Assembly (NCBI GenBank): GCA_039181495.1
Contig: JBCDCP010000024.1
Coordinates: forward strand, 1 to 28,037
Direction of reading: 5' to 3'
Source: JBCDCP01 sp039181495
GTDB lineage: Bacteria; Pseudomonadota; Alphaproteobacteria; Rhizobiales; Tepidamorphaceae
Length of the DNA stretch: 28,037 bases
Of the stretch, positions 15,659 to 23,549 are shown piece after piece; position 1 is the first letter of the stretch; the number at the start of each line of letters is the position of its first letter. The position numbers were made by a program, and so were the translations under genes. Under the pieces are notes generated by a model. That model did no database searches. It saw only the letters and a list, made by a program, of their open reading frames with translations, and had not been told where the DNA came from.

Positions 15659-16378
15659 ATGCGGCTTACGCGCTTCATCACTGAAACAACCAACGCGCGC
15701 ACGGCGACCGAGCTATTTGCCCATCTGCGAGAGTATGTGCGGCATTATGGTGCGGATTGTCTGAGCTACCATCTCGTTCAGTCGCATCTGACCCGCATCG
15801 ATCTTGAGGATGGGTTCGTTGTCAGCGCTTTTCCTTCGGCCTGGCTGACACGCTACCGCGAGAAGCGGTATTTCGAGATCGACCCGATCATCCAGGCCGC
15901 GATCCACTCGACCAAGCCGTTCCACTGGTTTGACGTGGACAAGCTGCATTCCTTGTCCGCCGCGCAGAAGGCCTTTATGGACGATCTTCAGGCATTCGGG
16001 ATGAAAGACGGGCTCGCGATTCCAATCTTTGGGCCCACCGGAAACGTAGCCTATTTCGGCGTTGGCTCCACGATCGAAAAACTTGATCTCCCCCAGCATG
16101 ACATTCTTTCGATCCAGTACGCCTGCAGCCAAACCCACACGATGTACATGGAGTTGAGTGGCCAGATCGATACCGCACCCACGGGGTTGTCCGCGCGGGA
16201 AACAGAGGTTCTGGGATTGTTGGTCAGGGGCAAGAGTAACCGGGCGATCGCGAGTTCGCTCGGGGTGTCAGAGAACACGGTTGATACGCTTGTCCGAAGG
16301 TGTTTCAGCAAACTGGATGTGCATGATCGGGTGTCGGCCGCGGTCAAGGGCATCGCGCTTGGTATTGTTGTGCGATGA
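15659..16378 (+). CDS. LuxR-family quorum-sensing transcriptional regulator
   Basis: A 239-residue LuxR/TraR-type regulator with an N-terminal autoinducer-binding domain and a C-terminal LuxR helix-turn-helix. All six TraR residues that define the acyl-homoserine-lactone pocket are present with a constant offset of five: Trp62, Tyr66, Asp75, Pro76, Trp90 and Gly118 (TraR 57, 61, 70, 71, 85, 113). The DNA-binding domain runs LSARETEVLGLLVRGKSN, then RAIASSLGVSENTVDTLV and RRCFSKLDVHDR. Ligand binding is therefore plausible. No LuxI-type synthase is in the window, so it may be an orphan receptor or have its synthase elsewhere. The ATG at 15659 follows an AAGG about 9 nt upstream. The cluster of half-sites at 15531-15637 suggests autoregulation. 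Confidence 0.93.
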   Translation: MRLTRFITETTNARTATELFAHLREYVRHYGADCLSYHLVQSHLTRIDLEDGFVVSAFPSAWLTRYREKRYFEIDPIIQAAIHSTKPFHWFDVDKLHSLSAAQKAFMDDLQAFGMKDGLAIPIFGPTGNVAYFGVGSTIEKLDLPQHDILSIQYACSQTHTMYMELSGQIDTAPTGLSARETEVLGLLVRGKSNRAIASSLGVSENTVDTLVRRCFSKLDVHDRVSAAVKGIALGIVVR

Positions 16379-16717
16379 GGGCTGGAACTCTGAAATTCAG
16401 CATTACGCAACGTTACCTAGCATCGTTTTTTGCCATACAAACTGATCTGTCACGTATCTGCGTGACGCACGTCGCGGTCAGGTTGTGTATGCGGCTGATG
16501 CTGGCGATGCGCGGATCTGCTGAAGTCAATCCGCGAGGACTCATCGCTGGTCCACATAATTCATCGATTCAAGACCTCGTTGCCGGATCAGCTGTGATCG
16601 AGCCAGCGATGATGCACCGCTTCGCTCATCCGATCCTGTCGAAAGTTTGAGGTTAAAACAACCTGAGCGTGTGCTAAGGTGTGTATTCGAAGTGGCGCTG
16701 AGGGGGCGTTTAGAAAG
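16379..16717 (+). other. Non-coding interval with three successive stem-loops
   Basis: The 339 bp between the LuxR gene and the response regulator contain three potential hairpins in a row: GTCACG/CGTGAC (16449-16466, 6-nt loop), CGCGGAT/ATCCGCG (16510-16535, 12-nt loop) and TCATCGCTGG/CCAGCGATGA (16541-16612), whose 52-nt loop can pair further through CACA and TGTG. A run of six T occurs at about 16426-16431, but with only a weak stem before it. The open frames crossing this stretch are short and biased unlike neighbouring genes. It could be the leader of the response-regulator gene or an independent small RNA. No known RNA family is recognised. Confidence 0.45.
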
Positions 16718-17179
16718 ATGCATATTGAACCCGGTAGCGAGGCAACCCGGATCCTTCTGGTTGAAGACGACGCCGACGATGTCTTTCTGCTGACCCATGC
16801 GCTGAGCAGGCGGCTGGAACGGGCCAAAGTTCAAGTGACGCGCAATGGTCGGGAAGCGCTCGATTATCTGTCAGCATTCGCTTCAATTGATGAGCCGGGT
16901 TGCCCGTCTCTTGTGATTCTGGACCTCAACATGCCATTCCTCGACGGACATGGATTGTTGATGGCGATCCGCCGCGACGAGGAACTGCGCGGGCTGCCCG
17001 TGATCGTGATGACTGGTGTCGAGAACCACGACTCGGTACGCCGGGCCTATCATGACGGTGCCAGCGCGGTGGTCCGCAAGCCGAGAACGATGGATGAAAT
17101 GGGCGAAATCATCGATTCCATCATCGACTTCTGGTTCAATACCGCACAACCTCCCCGCGGTGACGTCGTACAGGTCTAG
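16718..17179 (+). CDS. Single-domain response regulator (Rcp1-like receiver)
   Basis: A receiver-only protein of 153 residues with no output domain. It has the acidic pair (LLVEDDADDVFLL), the phosphoacceptor Asp in LVILDLNMPFLDGHGLL, the Thr in VIVMTGVEN and the Lys in VRKPRT. DDADDVFLL with the long loop VTRNGREALDYL places it in the Rcp1/CheY-like group that often partners with phytochrome-type or hybrid kinases. No kinase gene is adjacent. The ATG at 16718 is preferred; a GTG at 16679 in frame would add 13 residues with no family support. The signal input and output partner are unknown. Confidence 0.9.
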   Translation: MHIEPGSEATRILLVEDDADDVFLLTHALSRRLERAKVQVTRNGREALDYLSAFASIDEPGCPSLVILDLNMPFLDGHGLLMAIRRDEELRGLPVIVMTGVENHDSVRRAYHDGASAVVRKPRTMDEMGEIIDSIIDFWFNTAQPPRGDVVQV

Positions 17180-17274
17180 GCTGTGCTGGCTTGGTCCACA
17201 CCGACGACACAGGAAACGAGCTCGGGAGCAGCAGATCGCGAACCGGTGTTTTGATCAGTCAGGGCTGAATCGGC

Positions 17275-17754
17275 ATGGCGAAACCTCATAGACGTCAGAT
17301 TCTGGGCTGGGTTACGGGTTTTGCCGCCATCGGGATGTCGCCCGCCCTGGCCGATCTACTGCCAGCGTCTTCCGCCATCGCGTCCGATGTCACCATCTTG
17401 TCGGCCGAAGCCGCTCATCAAGCTGCACTCGCCGGCGATTTGATCCTGATCGACATTCGCTCGCCGGATGAATGGCGGCAAACCGGCGTGCCGTCCTCGA
17501 GCCACCCGATCTCGATGCATGTTCCGGGGTTCCTGGACAAGCTCGGCAGACTGAACGAGGGCGATCTCAGCAAGCCTGTGGCGCTGATATGCGCGCGCGG
17601 GAACCGCTCGGCATTTCTCAAGAAAGAACTCGAGAAACGAGGGTTCAGCCGGGTGATTGATGTCAGTGAGGGCATGGTTGGCGGCGCGAACGGTGCTGGC
17701 TGGATTGCAAGCGGTCTGCCGACGCGAAAGGTATCGACCAGCAACGGCGAGTAG
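17275..17754 (+). CDS. Exported rhodanese-like sulfurtransferase
   Basis: A 159-residue single-domain rhodanese with an N-terminal export signal. The head PHRRQILGWVTGFAAIG carries a twin arginine (Arg6-Arg7) followed by a hydrophobic core and an Ala-Leu-Ala cleavage site near residue 26, so Tat export to the periplasm is plausible, though the motif is not a canonical SRRxFLK. The rhodanese part has ILIDIRSPDEWRQTG and the active loop ICARGNRS with Cys106. The end VDVSEGMVGGANGAGW is typical of periplasmic rhodaneses. It lies 95 bp after the response-regulator gene and may not be co-transcribed. Different in subcellular location from the rhodanese at 7576. Confidence 0.87.
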   Translation: MAKPHRRQILGWVTGFAAIGMSPALADLLPASSAIASDVTILSAEAAHQAALAGDLILIDIRSPDEWRQTGVPSSSHPISMHVPGFLDKLGRLNEGDLSKPVALICARGNRSAFLKKELEKRGFSRVIDVSEGMVGGANGAGWIASGLPTRKVSTSNGE

Positions 17755-17811
17755 CCCCTTCAACCTGCATGTCATCGCTACTGGCCAGTCATGATTCACC
17801 TTTTGTCAGCC

Positions 17812-17826
17812 TTAACCCGGCCTTAA
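17812..17826. promoter_or_regulatory. Full CtrA-type binding site (TTAA-N7-TTAA)
   Basis: TTAA (17812-17815), seven bases, TTAA (17823-17826) matches the complete consensus of the alphaproteobacterial cell-cycle regulator CtrA. It lies 58 bp after the exported rhodanese stop and 292 bp before the PBP start. A chance 8-base match in 28 kb of GC-rich DNA is unlikely. It may control the PBP gene or a short transcript between. Confidence 0.55.
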
Positions 17827-17964
17827 ACGGCTGCGGCCATGATGCCGCCCGTGGCAGCGTTCTGCGGACAATCGAACCCTGACCTTGAACGTTCGCAGCA
17901 GTGCCCCGCGAAGTGCCGTGTTCCGGGCCGGTTTTGTGTTGCGTGGGGATCCGGAAGACATGTT

Positions 17965-18016
17965 TGCCGATTGCCCGTTCCTCTGCCTTTGCTGCATTGA
18001 GAATGGGCAATCGGCA
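17965..18016. repeat. Long inverted repeat (hairpin with 16-bp arms)
   Basis: TGCCGATTGCCCGTTC (17965-17980) and GAATGGGCAATCGGCA (18001-18016) are complementary over 16 positions with a single G-U pair, around a 20-nt loop. It lies about 100 bp before the PBP start in a 363-bp non-coding stretch (17755-18117). No T-run follows on either strand, so it is not a standard terminator. A shorter palindrome GGCAGA-TT-TCTGCC follows at 18037-18050. Confidence 0.75.
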
Positions 18017-18117
18017 TCACTTTGCAAAACGGGTTGGGCAGATTTCTGCCATACAAATGCCTTGGGCTGTCCGGGTGCCATCACCCTGCCGTAATGCATG
18101 GGGACAAACCGCGCGCC

Positions 18118-20343
18118 ATGGAACTTGATCTCAGACTGACCCAGCACGATCGCCCCGGTGCCAGGCCTGCTCCCTCGGCAGGGCCGCGTCCGGCCGGCGC
18201 CGGTCGCCAGGCGAGCCAAGGCGCGGGCGGTTCAAGTTCGGCGCGTGGCGGCAATTCCGCCGGTCGGGGTCAAGGTCGCGGTGGTGGCAGCGGGAATAGC
18301 CGTCGGCCCGGACGGCCCCGGCGCGGCAAAAGCGCAAAGCCGCAGCGGCGCAGGCAGGACAATTCACTGCTCTGGCGCGCCACGAAGTTCAGTGTCTATT
18401 GGGGTTTTATCCTCGGTATCTGGGGCGTCATCGGACTTGCCGGGATTTTCGGCTATTTCGCGATCACGATGCCGCCACCGAGTCAACTCTCAATTCCCGA
18501 GCGGCCAGCCAACATCCGTATCGTTGCGATGGATGGCACCGTACTTGGTAATCGCGGTCCCACCGGTGGTGAAGCGATCAGGCTGTTTGAGCTGCCGCCT
18601 CATCTGCCACAGGCCGTGATGGCCATCGAAGACCGGCGCTTCTACAGCCATTTTGGTGTCGATCCGATCGGGTTGGCGCGCGCGATGATTATCAATGTGC
18701 AGGCCGGCCGGATCGTGCAGGGCGGTTCTACACTGACCCAGCAGCTCGCCAAAAATCTGTTCCTCGAACCCAAGCGCACCATCGATCGGAAGATCCAGGA
18801 GATGATGATCGCGCTGTGGCTGGAATGGCAGTTCGAGAAGGACGAAATCCTCGAGATGTATCTCAACCGGGTCTATCTCGGTGAGGGTGCGACCGGCGTC
18901 GAAGCGGCAGCACAGCGCTACTACGGCAAGAGTGCCCGCGATATCCGGCTGACTGAGGCGGCCACTATCGCAGGGCTGCTAAAGGCGCCGTCGCGCTTTG
19001 CCCCCTCGCGCAATCCTGAGCGTGCCGAAGCCCGCATGCGCGTCGTGCTCAATGCCATGATCGAAGTTGGGTTTCTGACTCGCGATCAGATGGATATTGC
19101 ACTGACCGCACCGGCCGAGGTGAATTCCACCGTGCGGGGCAGCGCAACCAATTATGTCGCGGATTTCGTGATGGAGCGCATTGCCGCACGAATCGGCGAG
19201 GTTGGCCAGGATGTCATTGTCGATACCACCATCAACCCGCGACTGCAGACGCTGGCACAGGATGCGTTGACCACCGTCCTACTGAACGAGGGTCCGGAAA
19301 AAGATGCCAGTCAGGGTGCGATTGTCAGCTTTGATGGGTCCGGGGCCGTGCGCGCGCTGGCTGGCGGCAAGTCCTATGCGGAAAGCCAGTTCAATCGTGC
19401 AACCAAGGCCAACCGTCAGCCCGGTTCGGCCTTCAAGCCGTTTGTTTACGCGGCAGCCATGGAATATGGCCTGACGCCGGACACCCTGCGCATCGACAAG
19501 CCGGTCCAATACGGCGACTGGAGCCCGAAGAACTACAAGGATGAGTTCAAAGGGCCGGTACGGCTGTCTCAGGCGCTTTCCGAATCGATCAATACGGTTG
19601 CTGTTTCTCTCGTGGCCGAGGTTGGGCCCGACAACGTCATCACGATGGCACAACGGCTGGGCATCGACAGCGAGTTGCAGCGCAACCTGTCAATCGCGCT
19701 AGGCACATCGGAAGTTACGCTGTTCGAACTCACCAGCGCCTACGTTCCATTCGCGAATGGCGGGTTCGAGGTGCTGCCATATGTCATCGAACGGATCCGG
19801 ACGGTCGAAGGCGATATCCTCTATCAGCGCCAGCCACCAACTGTTGCGCCTGTCCTTTCCCCCGAAGTCGTTGGCATGATGAATTACATGATGGCGCTGA
19901 CGGTGGATGATGGGACCGCTCGCAGGGCTCAGTTGCCTCACAACAGACCTGCAGCAGGAAAAACGGGCACGACCCAGGAATTCCGTGATGCCTGGTTTGT
20001 TGGCTACACCGGCGATCTGATCACCGGTGTCTGGATCGGCAATGACGACCAGAAACCGATGAAGCGCGTTACCGGCGGCAATCTCCCAGCCATGGTTTGG
20101 CAGGATTACAGCTCGCGGGCACATGAAGGATTTCCTGTTGCCGCGCTGCCAGGGTGGTATGTGCCGCAGCCCGATACCGCGGTTGCCATGCAACAGCCTC
20201 TGCCCTGGGGCAGTGGCCAGGGCCATCCGCAAGGACCGCGTCCGAGCATGGGCGTGAACGGCGGTAATGGCGAGGTGGTCGTTCAGCGCCGTGAATCCGG
20301 TGGATTTGGTCGCTTCATCGGACGGTTGTTCGGGATCAACTAG
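18118..20343 (+). CDS. Bifunctional class A penicillin-binding protein (PBP1A family)
   Basis: Class A PBP that polymerises glycan strands and cross-links peptides in peptidoglycan. A basic Gly/Arg/Ser-rich cytoplasmic tail (about residues 10-85) precedes one membrane helix (FSVYWGFILGIWGVIGL). The glycosyltransferase 51 domain has EDRRFYSHFG with catalytic Glu171, QGGSTLTQQLAKN, RKIQEMMIALWLE and YLNRVYLG. The transpeptidase domain has SxxK in PGSAFKP (Ser437), SxN in SESINT and KTG in GKTGTT (Lys615). Length is 741 residues. The ATG at 18118 starts MELDLRLTQ; ATG 18094 would add eight residues. The C-terminal 60 residues are Pro/Gly-rich. The upstream region contains a CtrA site and a long hairpin. 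Confidence 0.94.
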   Translation: MELDLRLTQHDRPGARPAPSAGPRPAGAGRQASQGAGGSSSARGGNSAGRGQGRGGGSGNSRRPGRPRRGKSAKPQRRRQDNSLLWRATKFSVYWGFILGIWGVIGLAGIFGYFAITMPPPSQLSIPERPANIRIVAMDGTVLGNRGPTGGEAIRLFELPPHLPQAVMAIEDRRFYSHFGVDPIGLARAMIINVQAGRIVQGGSTLTQQLAKNLFLEPKRTIDRKIQEMMIALWLEWQFEKDEILEMYLNRVYLGEGATGVEAAAQRYYGKSARDIRLTEAATIAGLLKAPSRFAPSRNPERAEARMRVVLNAMIEVGFLTRDQMDIALTAPAEVNSTVRGSATNYVADFVMERIAARIGEVGQDVIVDTTINPRLQTLAQDALTTVLLNEGPEKDASQGAIVSFDGSGAVRALAGGKSYAESQFNRATKANRQPGSAFKPFVYAAAMEYGLTPDTLRIDKPVQYGDWSPKNYKDEFKGPVRLSQALSESINTVAVSLVAEVGPDNVITMAQRLGIDSELQRNLSIALGTSEVTLFELTSAYVPFANGGFEVLPYVIERIRTVEGDILYQRQPPTVAPVLSPEVVGMMNYMMALTVDDGTARRAQLPHNRPAAGKTGTTQEFRDAWFVGYTGDLITGVWIGNDDQKPMKRVTGGNLPAMVWQDYSSRAHEGFPVAALPGWYVPQPDTAVAMQQPLPWGSGQGHPQGPRPSMGVNGGNGEVVVQRRESGGFGRFIGRLFGIN

Positions 20344-20365
20344 GGCCGCAACTGGTATTGTCCGC

Positions 20366-21136
20366 TCAGGCCGCGCGGCCATAGCGGTGCAGCGTGGACC
20401 CATTGTCGCGCAACCAAGCCTCGGCACGGTCGACATCATCCGACAAATCGTTCAGCACCGCCCAGAAACGGGCACTATGGTTCATCTCCTTGAGATGAGC
20501 GACCTCGTGGGCGGCGACATAATCCAACACAAAAGGTGGCGCCATAATCAGCCGCCACGAAAATGACAGGTGTCCGCGGCTCGAACACGAACCCCAGCGC
20601 GACTTTGTGTCGCGTACGGTGATTCCACTGGCCGGCTTGCCGAGGTTGGTTGTGTGCTGTTCGACAGACTGCTTCAGATCATCGTGCGCCTGACGACGAA
20701 GCCACTCCTCCAGTCGCCGTGGTGCGTGAGCCGTGCCGCCCGGTGCTTCGAGCACCGGGAAACCGTCGGCATGGTCGGCCGGCAACGGCGAGACAGTACC
20801 CCGGAAACGCTCAGATACCCTCAGTCGGTGCGGAACGCCTCTTAGCGTCAACAGCCGGCCATCTTCAAACGGTACCGGTTCGGGATGCCTGGCCAGCCTT
20901 TCCGCCAGCCACTCCTCGTGACGCGCCACAAAGTCGAGGCCACGCTCATAAGTTCCACCCTTCGGAATTGTGAGAATCACTTCGCCATTTGCGGAGGCAA
21001 TTCGCAGATTGTATCGGCGCGCACGCGGCTGGTGGCGAACCCGCACACGCGTCTCCTCGCCGTCAATCGTCAGCGTCATAACGGCGTCTTCGGCTCGGGC
21101 GCGTCCCGGCGAGGGTCTTCTGGATCTCAGAAACAT
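20366..21136 (-). CDS. YgjP/WLM-type zinc metallopeptidase-like protein (M48 superfamily, formerly DUF45)
   Basis: A 256-residue protein of the YgjP-like metallopeptidase family. The N-terminal beta-rich half (VRVRHQPRARRYNLRIASA, then GEVILTIPKGG) is the family's typical sheet domain. The C-terminal half carries WGSCSSRGHLSFSWRLI, a common signature, and the metal-binding motif AAHEVAHLKEMNHSARFW with HExxH and a third His. The substrate is unknown. The ATG at 21136 is preferred because an upstream extension has no family match; a downstream ATG at 21079 is also possible. Convergent with the PBP gene, 22 bp between stops. A hairpin (21181-21214) lies upstream of its start. Confidence 0.86.
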   Translation of the reverse strand: MFLRSRRPSPGRARAEDAVMTLTIDGEETRVRVRHQPRARRYNLRIASANGEVILTIPKGGTYERGLDFVARHEEWLAERLARHPEPVPFEDGRLLTLRGVPHRLRVSERFRGTVSPLPADHADGFPVLEAPGGTAHAPRRLEEWLRRQAHDDLKQSVEQHTTNLGKPASGITVRDTKSRWGSCSSRGHLSFSWRLIMAPPFVLDYVAAHEVAHLKEMNHSARFWAVLNDLSDDVDRAEAWLRDNGSTLHRYGRAA

Positions 21137-21180
21137 CGGCGAAAGATCTGACCGAATCAGTTTGAATGATCGTTTCGGCG

Positions 21181-21214
21181 AGCATTGAGCAGCGGCGATT
21201 CCGCGGTCAATGCT
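21181..21214. promoter_or_regulatory. Hairpin upstream of the metallopeptidase gene
   Basis: Outer arms AGCATTGA/TCAATGCT (21181-21188, 21207-21214) enclose an inner GCGG/CCGC stem (21192-21195, 21201-21204) with a 5-nt loop. It is 45 bp before the start codon at 21136. The 298-bp stretch 21137-21434 shows no gene; a weak GGGCG/CGCCC hairpin (21352-21367) may end the DUF2852 transcript. Confidence 0.4.
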
Positions 21215-21434
21215 GCAGGCGGAAACCGAGCATGCCGTAAGTGAATTCGCCGGTGAACTGTCGACAACTCCCGGCTTTTCGACCGCTGAATCCACAGCTC
21301 AAGGCTGGTTCTGTCTCGCTATCGAGGGAATGTGACAAACAAGAACGCCCAGGGCGCTCTTACGCCCCAGACGTTGTCGGTCTACTGTTTCAGCCGCAGC
21401 GAACGTTGCTGTCAGCTGCGACCGAGACACGCGT

Positions 21435-21848
21435 TCAGGCCGGCTGTGCTGAGCCCGATTCCGGTGCGTCATCGGCGCCGGATGTCTTCGGAGCTGCGGC
21501 GGTCTGGCCGGCGCGGCGCTCAGCCATATAGCGATCGAACTCTTCCTGATCGCGCGCGCGCTTCAGATCGCGCAGATAGGTTTCGAATTCCTCACGCTCG
21601 GCATCAAGCCGGCGCCGCTCTTCCTCAAGGCGCTCAATTTCGGCCTTGCGATAGTCGTCAAAAGCGTGGTTGCCGGTCTTCTCACTGCGCCAACGCACTT
21701 CGGCATCGCGCATACGGTCGGCAACCTTTTCACCCCAGATGATCCAGGCCAACATCGCCAAGCCAAGCGGCCAGAAGATGATGAAGCCCAGAACCATGAG
21801 GACAATGTTCAAAGGCGTCCATGCCGGACGAATGTAGAACTTGCTCAA
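21435..21848 (-). CDS. DUF2852 domain membrane protein
   Basis: A 137-residue protein matching the alphaproteobacterial DUF2852 family; function unknown. One N-terminal membrane segment (LNIVLMVLGFIIFWPLGLAML) is followed by a basic linker and a long charged helix (EIERLEEERRRLDAEREEF, then DLKRARDQEEFDRYMAERR) that probably forms a coiled coil in the cytoplasm. The C-terminus is Ala/Pro-rich and disordered. The start is TTG at 21848, supported by GGGAG 8 nt upstream and by agreement with the family N-terminus (SKFYIRPAW). The gene stands alone, with 112 bp to phaZ upstream. Confidence 0.85.
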   Translation of the reverse strand: MSKFYIRPAWTPLNIVLMVLGFIIFWPLGLAMLAWIIWGEKVADRMRDAEVRWRSEKTGNHAFDDYRKAEIERLEEERRRLDAEREEFETYLRDLKRARDQEEFDRYMAERRAGQTAAAPKTSGADDAPESGSAQPA

Positions 21849-21960
21849 AGGTCCTGCTCCCTCAATTGGTTCAGAACCTGATGTGGGAAGCGAAATAGAT
21901 CAAAACAAGCGAAATCGGCGGAAATCAACCCCGAATTCGAGCAAAATCGACCGAAACGGT

Positions 21961-23265
21961 TTATTCAGCTGCTTGTTTTGTAAAGGTTTTTCGAGCCGTC
22001 GATTTGGAAGGTCGTGACTTGCGCCGCCGCTTGCTGGTGTCATTTGAAGCGATGAAATCGGAGATACGAGGCGCGATCTCCGAGCGGAAACGGGAACCGT
22101 TGAACACGCCGTAATGACCGACGCCCGGCTGTTCATAATGGGCCCTTTTTGAGTCGCTCAGTGCTGCACACAGATCATGTGCGGCCTTGGTCTGTCCAAC
22201 GCCCGAGATATCATCCTTCTCGCCTTCGACAGTCATCAAAGCGGTGTTCTTAATCGCCGAACAGTCCACTGGAACGCCGCGATGGGTCATTTCGCCCTTC
22301 GGTAGGGCGTGGCGAATGAACACCGTATCAACGGTCTGAAGATAGAACTCGGCGGTCAGATCCATCACCGCATTGTACTCATCATAGAAATCGCGGTGCT
22401 TCTCGGCTGAGTCTCCGTCGCCCTCGACGAGGTGGTGGAAGAGCTCATGATGGGCCGCGATATGGCGATCCAGATTCATGCTCATGAAGCCCGACAGCTG
22501 AAGAAAACCGGGATAGACATCACGCATGAAACCGGGGTGCGGGAATGGGACGCGCATCACAGCGTTGCGACGGAACCATTCAAGATCGCGTTCTTCAGCC
22601 AGCCTGTTGACGGCTGTGGGATTAATGCGGGTGTCGATCGGACCACCCATCAGGGTCATCGACTGAGGCCGATAGGGGTTGTCCTGCGCCTCCATCACGG
22701 CTGCGGCGGCCAACACCGGAACCGACGGCTGACAAACGGCCATGACATGGGTGTCCGGGCCAAGCCTGTGCAGGATCGAGATGACGTAATCAATGTAGTC
22801 GTCGAGATCGAAACGCCCTTCGGAAAGTGGGACCATCCGGGCATCGATCCAATCGGTGATATAGACATCGTGATTGGGCAGCATGTCCTGCACGGTGCCA
22901 CGCAGCAGCGTGGCATAGTGACCGGACATAGGCGCGACGAGCAACAGCTTCGGACCTGGGCCACGACCGTCACGAAACTGCTTCGCAAAGTGCAGTACGC
23001 GGCAGAATGGACGGCTCCAGACCACCTCCTCGCGAACCGGAATGCGTTCTGCGCCAACGACAGTTTCAGTGATGCCGAATTCCGGTTTGCCGTAACGCCG
23101 CGTCAGGCGCTCGAAAAGCTCGGCGCTTGCGGCGATCGAACGGCCAAATTCAGTGTGGGCCAGCGGATTGACCGGATTGCGGTAATAGAGCCGGGTAACA
23201 TCGGCCAGGGCGCGAGACGGACTCAGCGCCGCGTGGGTCAGCTCATACAATTGATAAAACGCCAT
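21961..23265 (-). CDS. phaZ: Intracellular polyhydroxyalkanoate depolymerase
   Basis: PhaZ of the intracellular type degrades stored poly-3-hydroxybutyrate granules to 3-hydroxybutyrate units. The sequence starts MAFYQLYELTHAALSP, a family hallmark, and has the alpha/beta-hydrolase region LLVAPMSGHYATLLRGTV and YITDWIDARMVP. The nucleophile is Cys178 in AVCQPSVPVLAA, as in Ralstonia PhaZ1 (a Cys in place of Ser); the catalytic Asp and His lie in VEGEKDDISG and QPGVGHYGVFNG. The C-terminal 25 residues are Lys/Arg/Thr-rich, perhaps contacting the granule. Length of 434 residues is normal. GGGGGAG lies 9 nt before the ATG. Divergent from regB, 284 bp apart; no PHA synthase gene is in the window. 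Confidence 0.94.
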   Translation of the reverse strand: MAFYQLYELTHAALSPSRALADVTRLYYRNPVNPLAHTEFGRSIAASAELFERLTRRYGKPEFGITETVVGAERIPVREEVVWSRPFCRVLHFAKQFRDGRGPGPKLLLVAPMSGHYATLLRGTVQDMLPNHDVYITDWIDARMVPLSEGRFDLDDYIDYVISILHRLGPDTHVMAVCQPSVPVLAAAAVMEAQDNPYRPQSMTLMGGPIDTRINPTAVNRLAEERDLEWFRRNAVMRVPFPHPGFMRDVYPGFLQLSGFMSMNLDRHIAAHHELFHHLVEGDGDSAEKHRDFYDEYNAVMDLTAEFYLQTVDTVFIRHALPKGEMTHRGVPVDCSAIKNTALMTVEGEKDDISGVGQTKAAHDLCAALSDSKRAHYEQPGVGHYGVFNGSRFRSEIAPRISDFIASNDTSKRRRKSRPSKSTARKTFTKQAAE

Positions 23266-23379
23266 TCAGGCATACTCCCCCGACAAGCGGTTTGGATCGA
23301 GATGACCCCTGCTCGCTCCTCCCGCCACAACGCTGCCGCGTGCCTCGATAACCTCGCCGCGGATTCGTTATTGTGCGTT

Positions 23380-23399
23380 GCGGCATGAACGCTAGTCGC
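23380..23399. promoter_or_regulatory. Possible RegA/PrrA-type site between phaZ and regB
   Basis: GCGGC-N10-GTCGC resembles the two-half-site RegA/PrrA consensus (GCGGC-type and GTCGC-type elements with variable spacing). It lies in the shared phaZ/regB upstream region. The consensus is loose and common in GC-rich DNA, so this is only a lead. Confidence 0.25.
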
Positions 23400-23549
23400 G
23401 CTGGCTGCCGAAGGCAATACGCCCATATGCTCATGGACCGACACCAAACTGTGCCACAGGCATGGCTAACAGCCCATTTACAAGTAACTAACCGTATATT
23501 GGATCGAATTGGCTCGCATCGGGCTGCAAAATCAGCAAGAACGGCGATC

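Noticed and set aside
16375..16650. 91-codon open frame after the LuxR gene
   Set aside because: Overlaps the LuxR stop, no ribosome-binding site, and covers the stem-loop region, with no family resemblance.
17885..18094. Cysteine-rich open frame between the exported rhodanese and the PBP gene
   Set aside because: Its cysteines come from the long hairpin sequence, and there is no ribosome-binding site or family match.
20344..20380. GGCCGC/GCGGCC inverted repeat between the convergent PBP and metallopeptidase genes
   Set aside because: It has no T-run, overlaps the metallopeptidase coding end, and GGCCGC is common in this GC-rich sequence.
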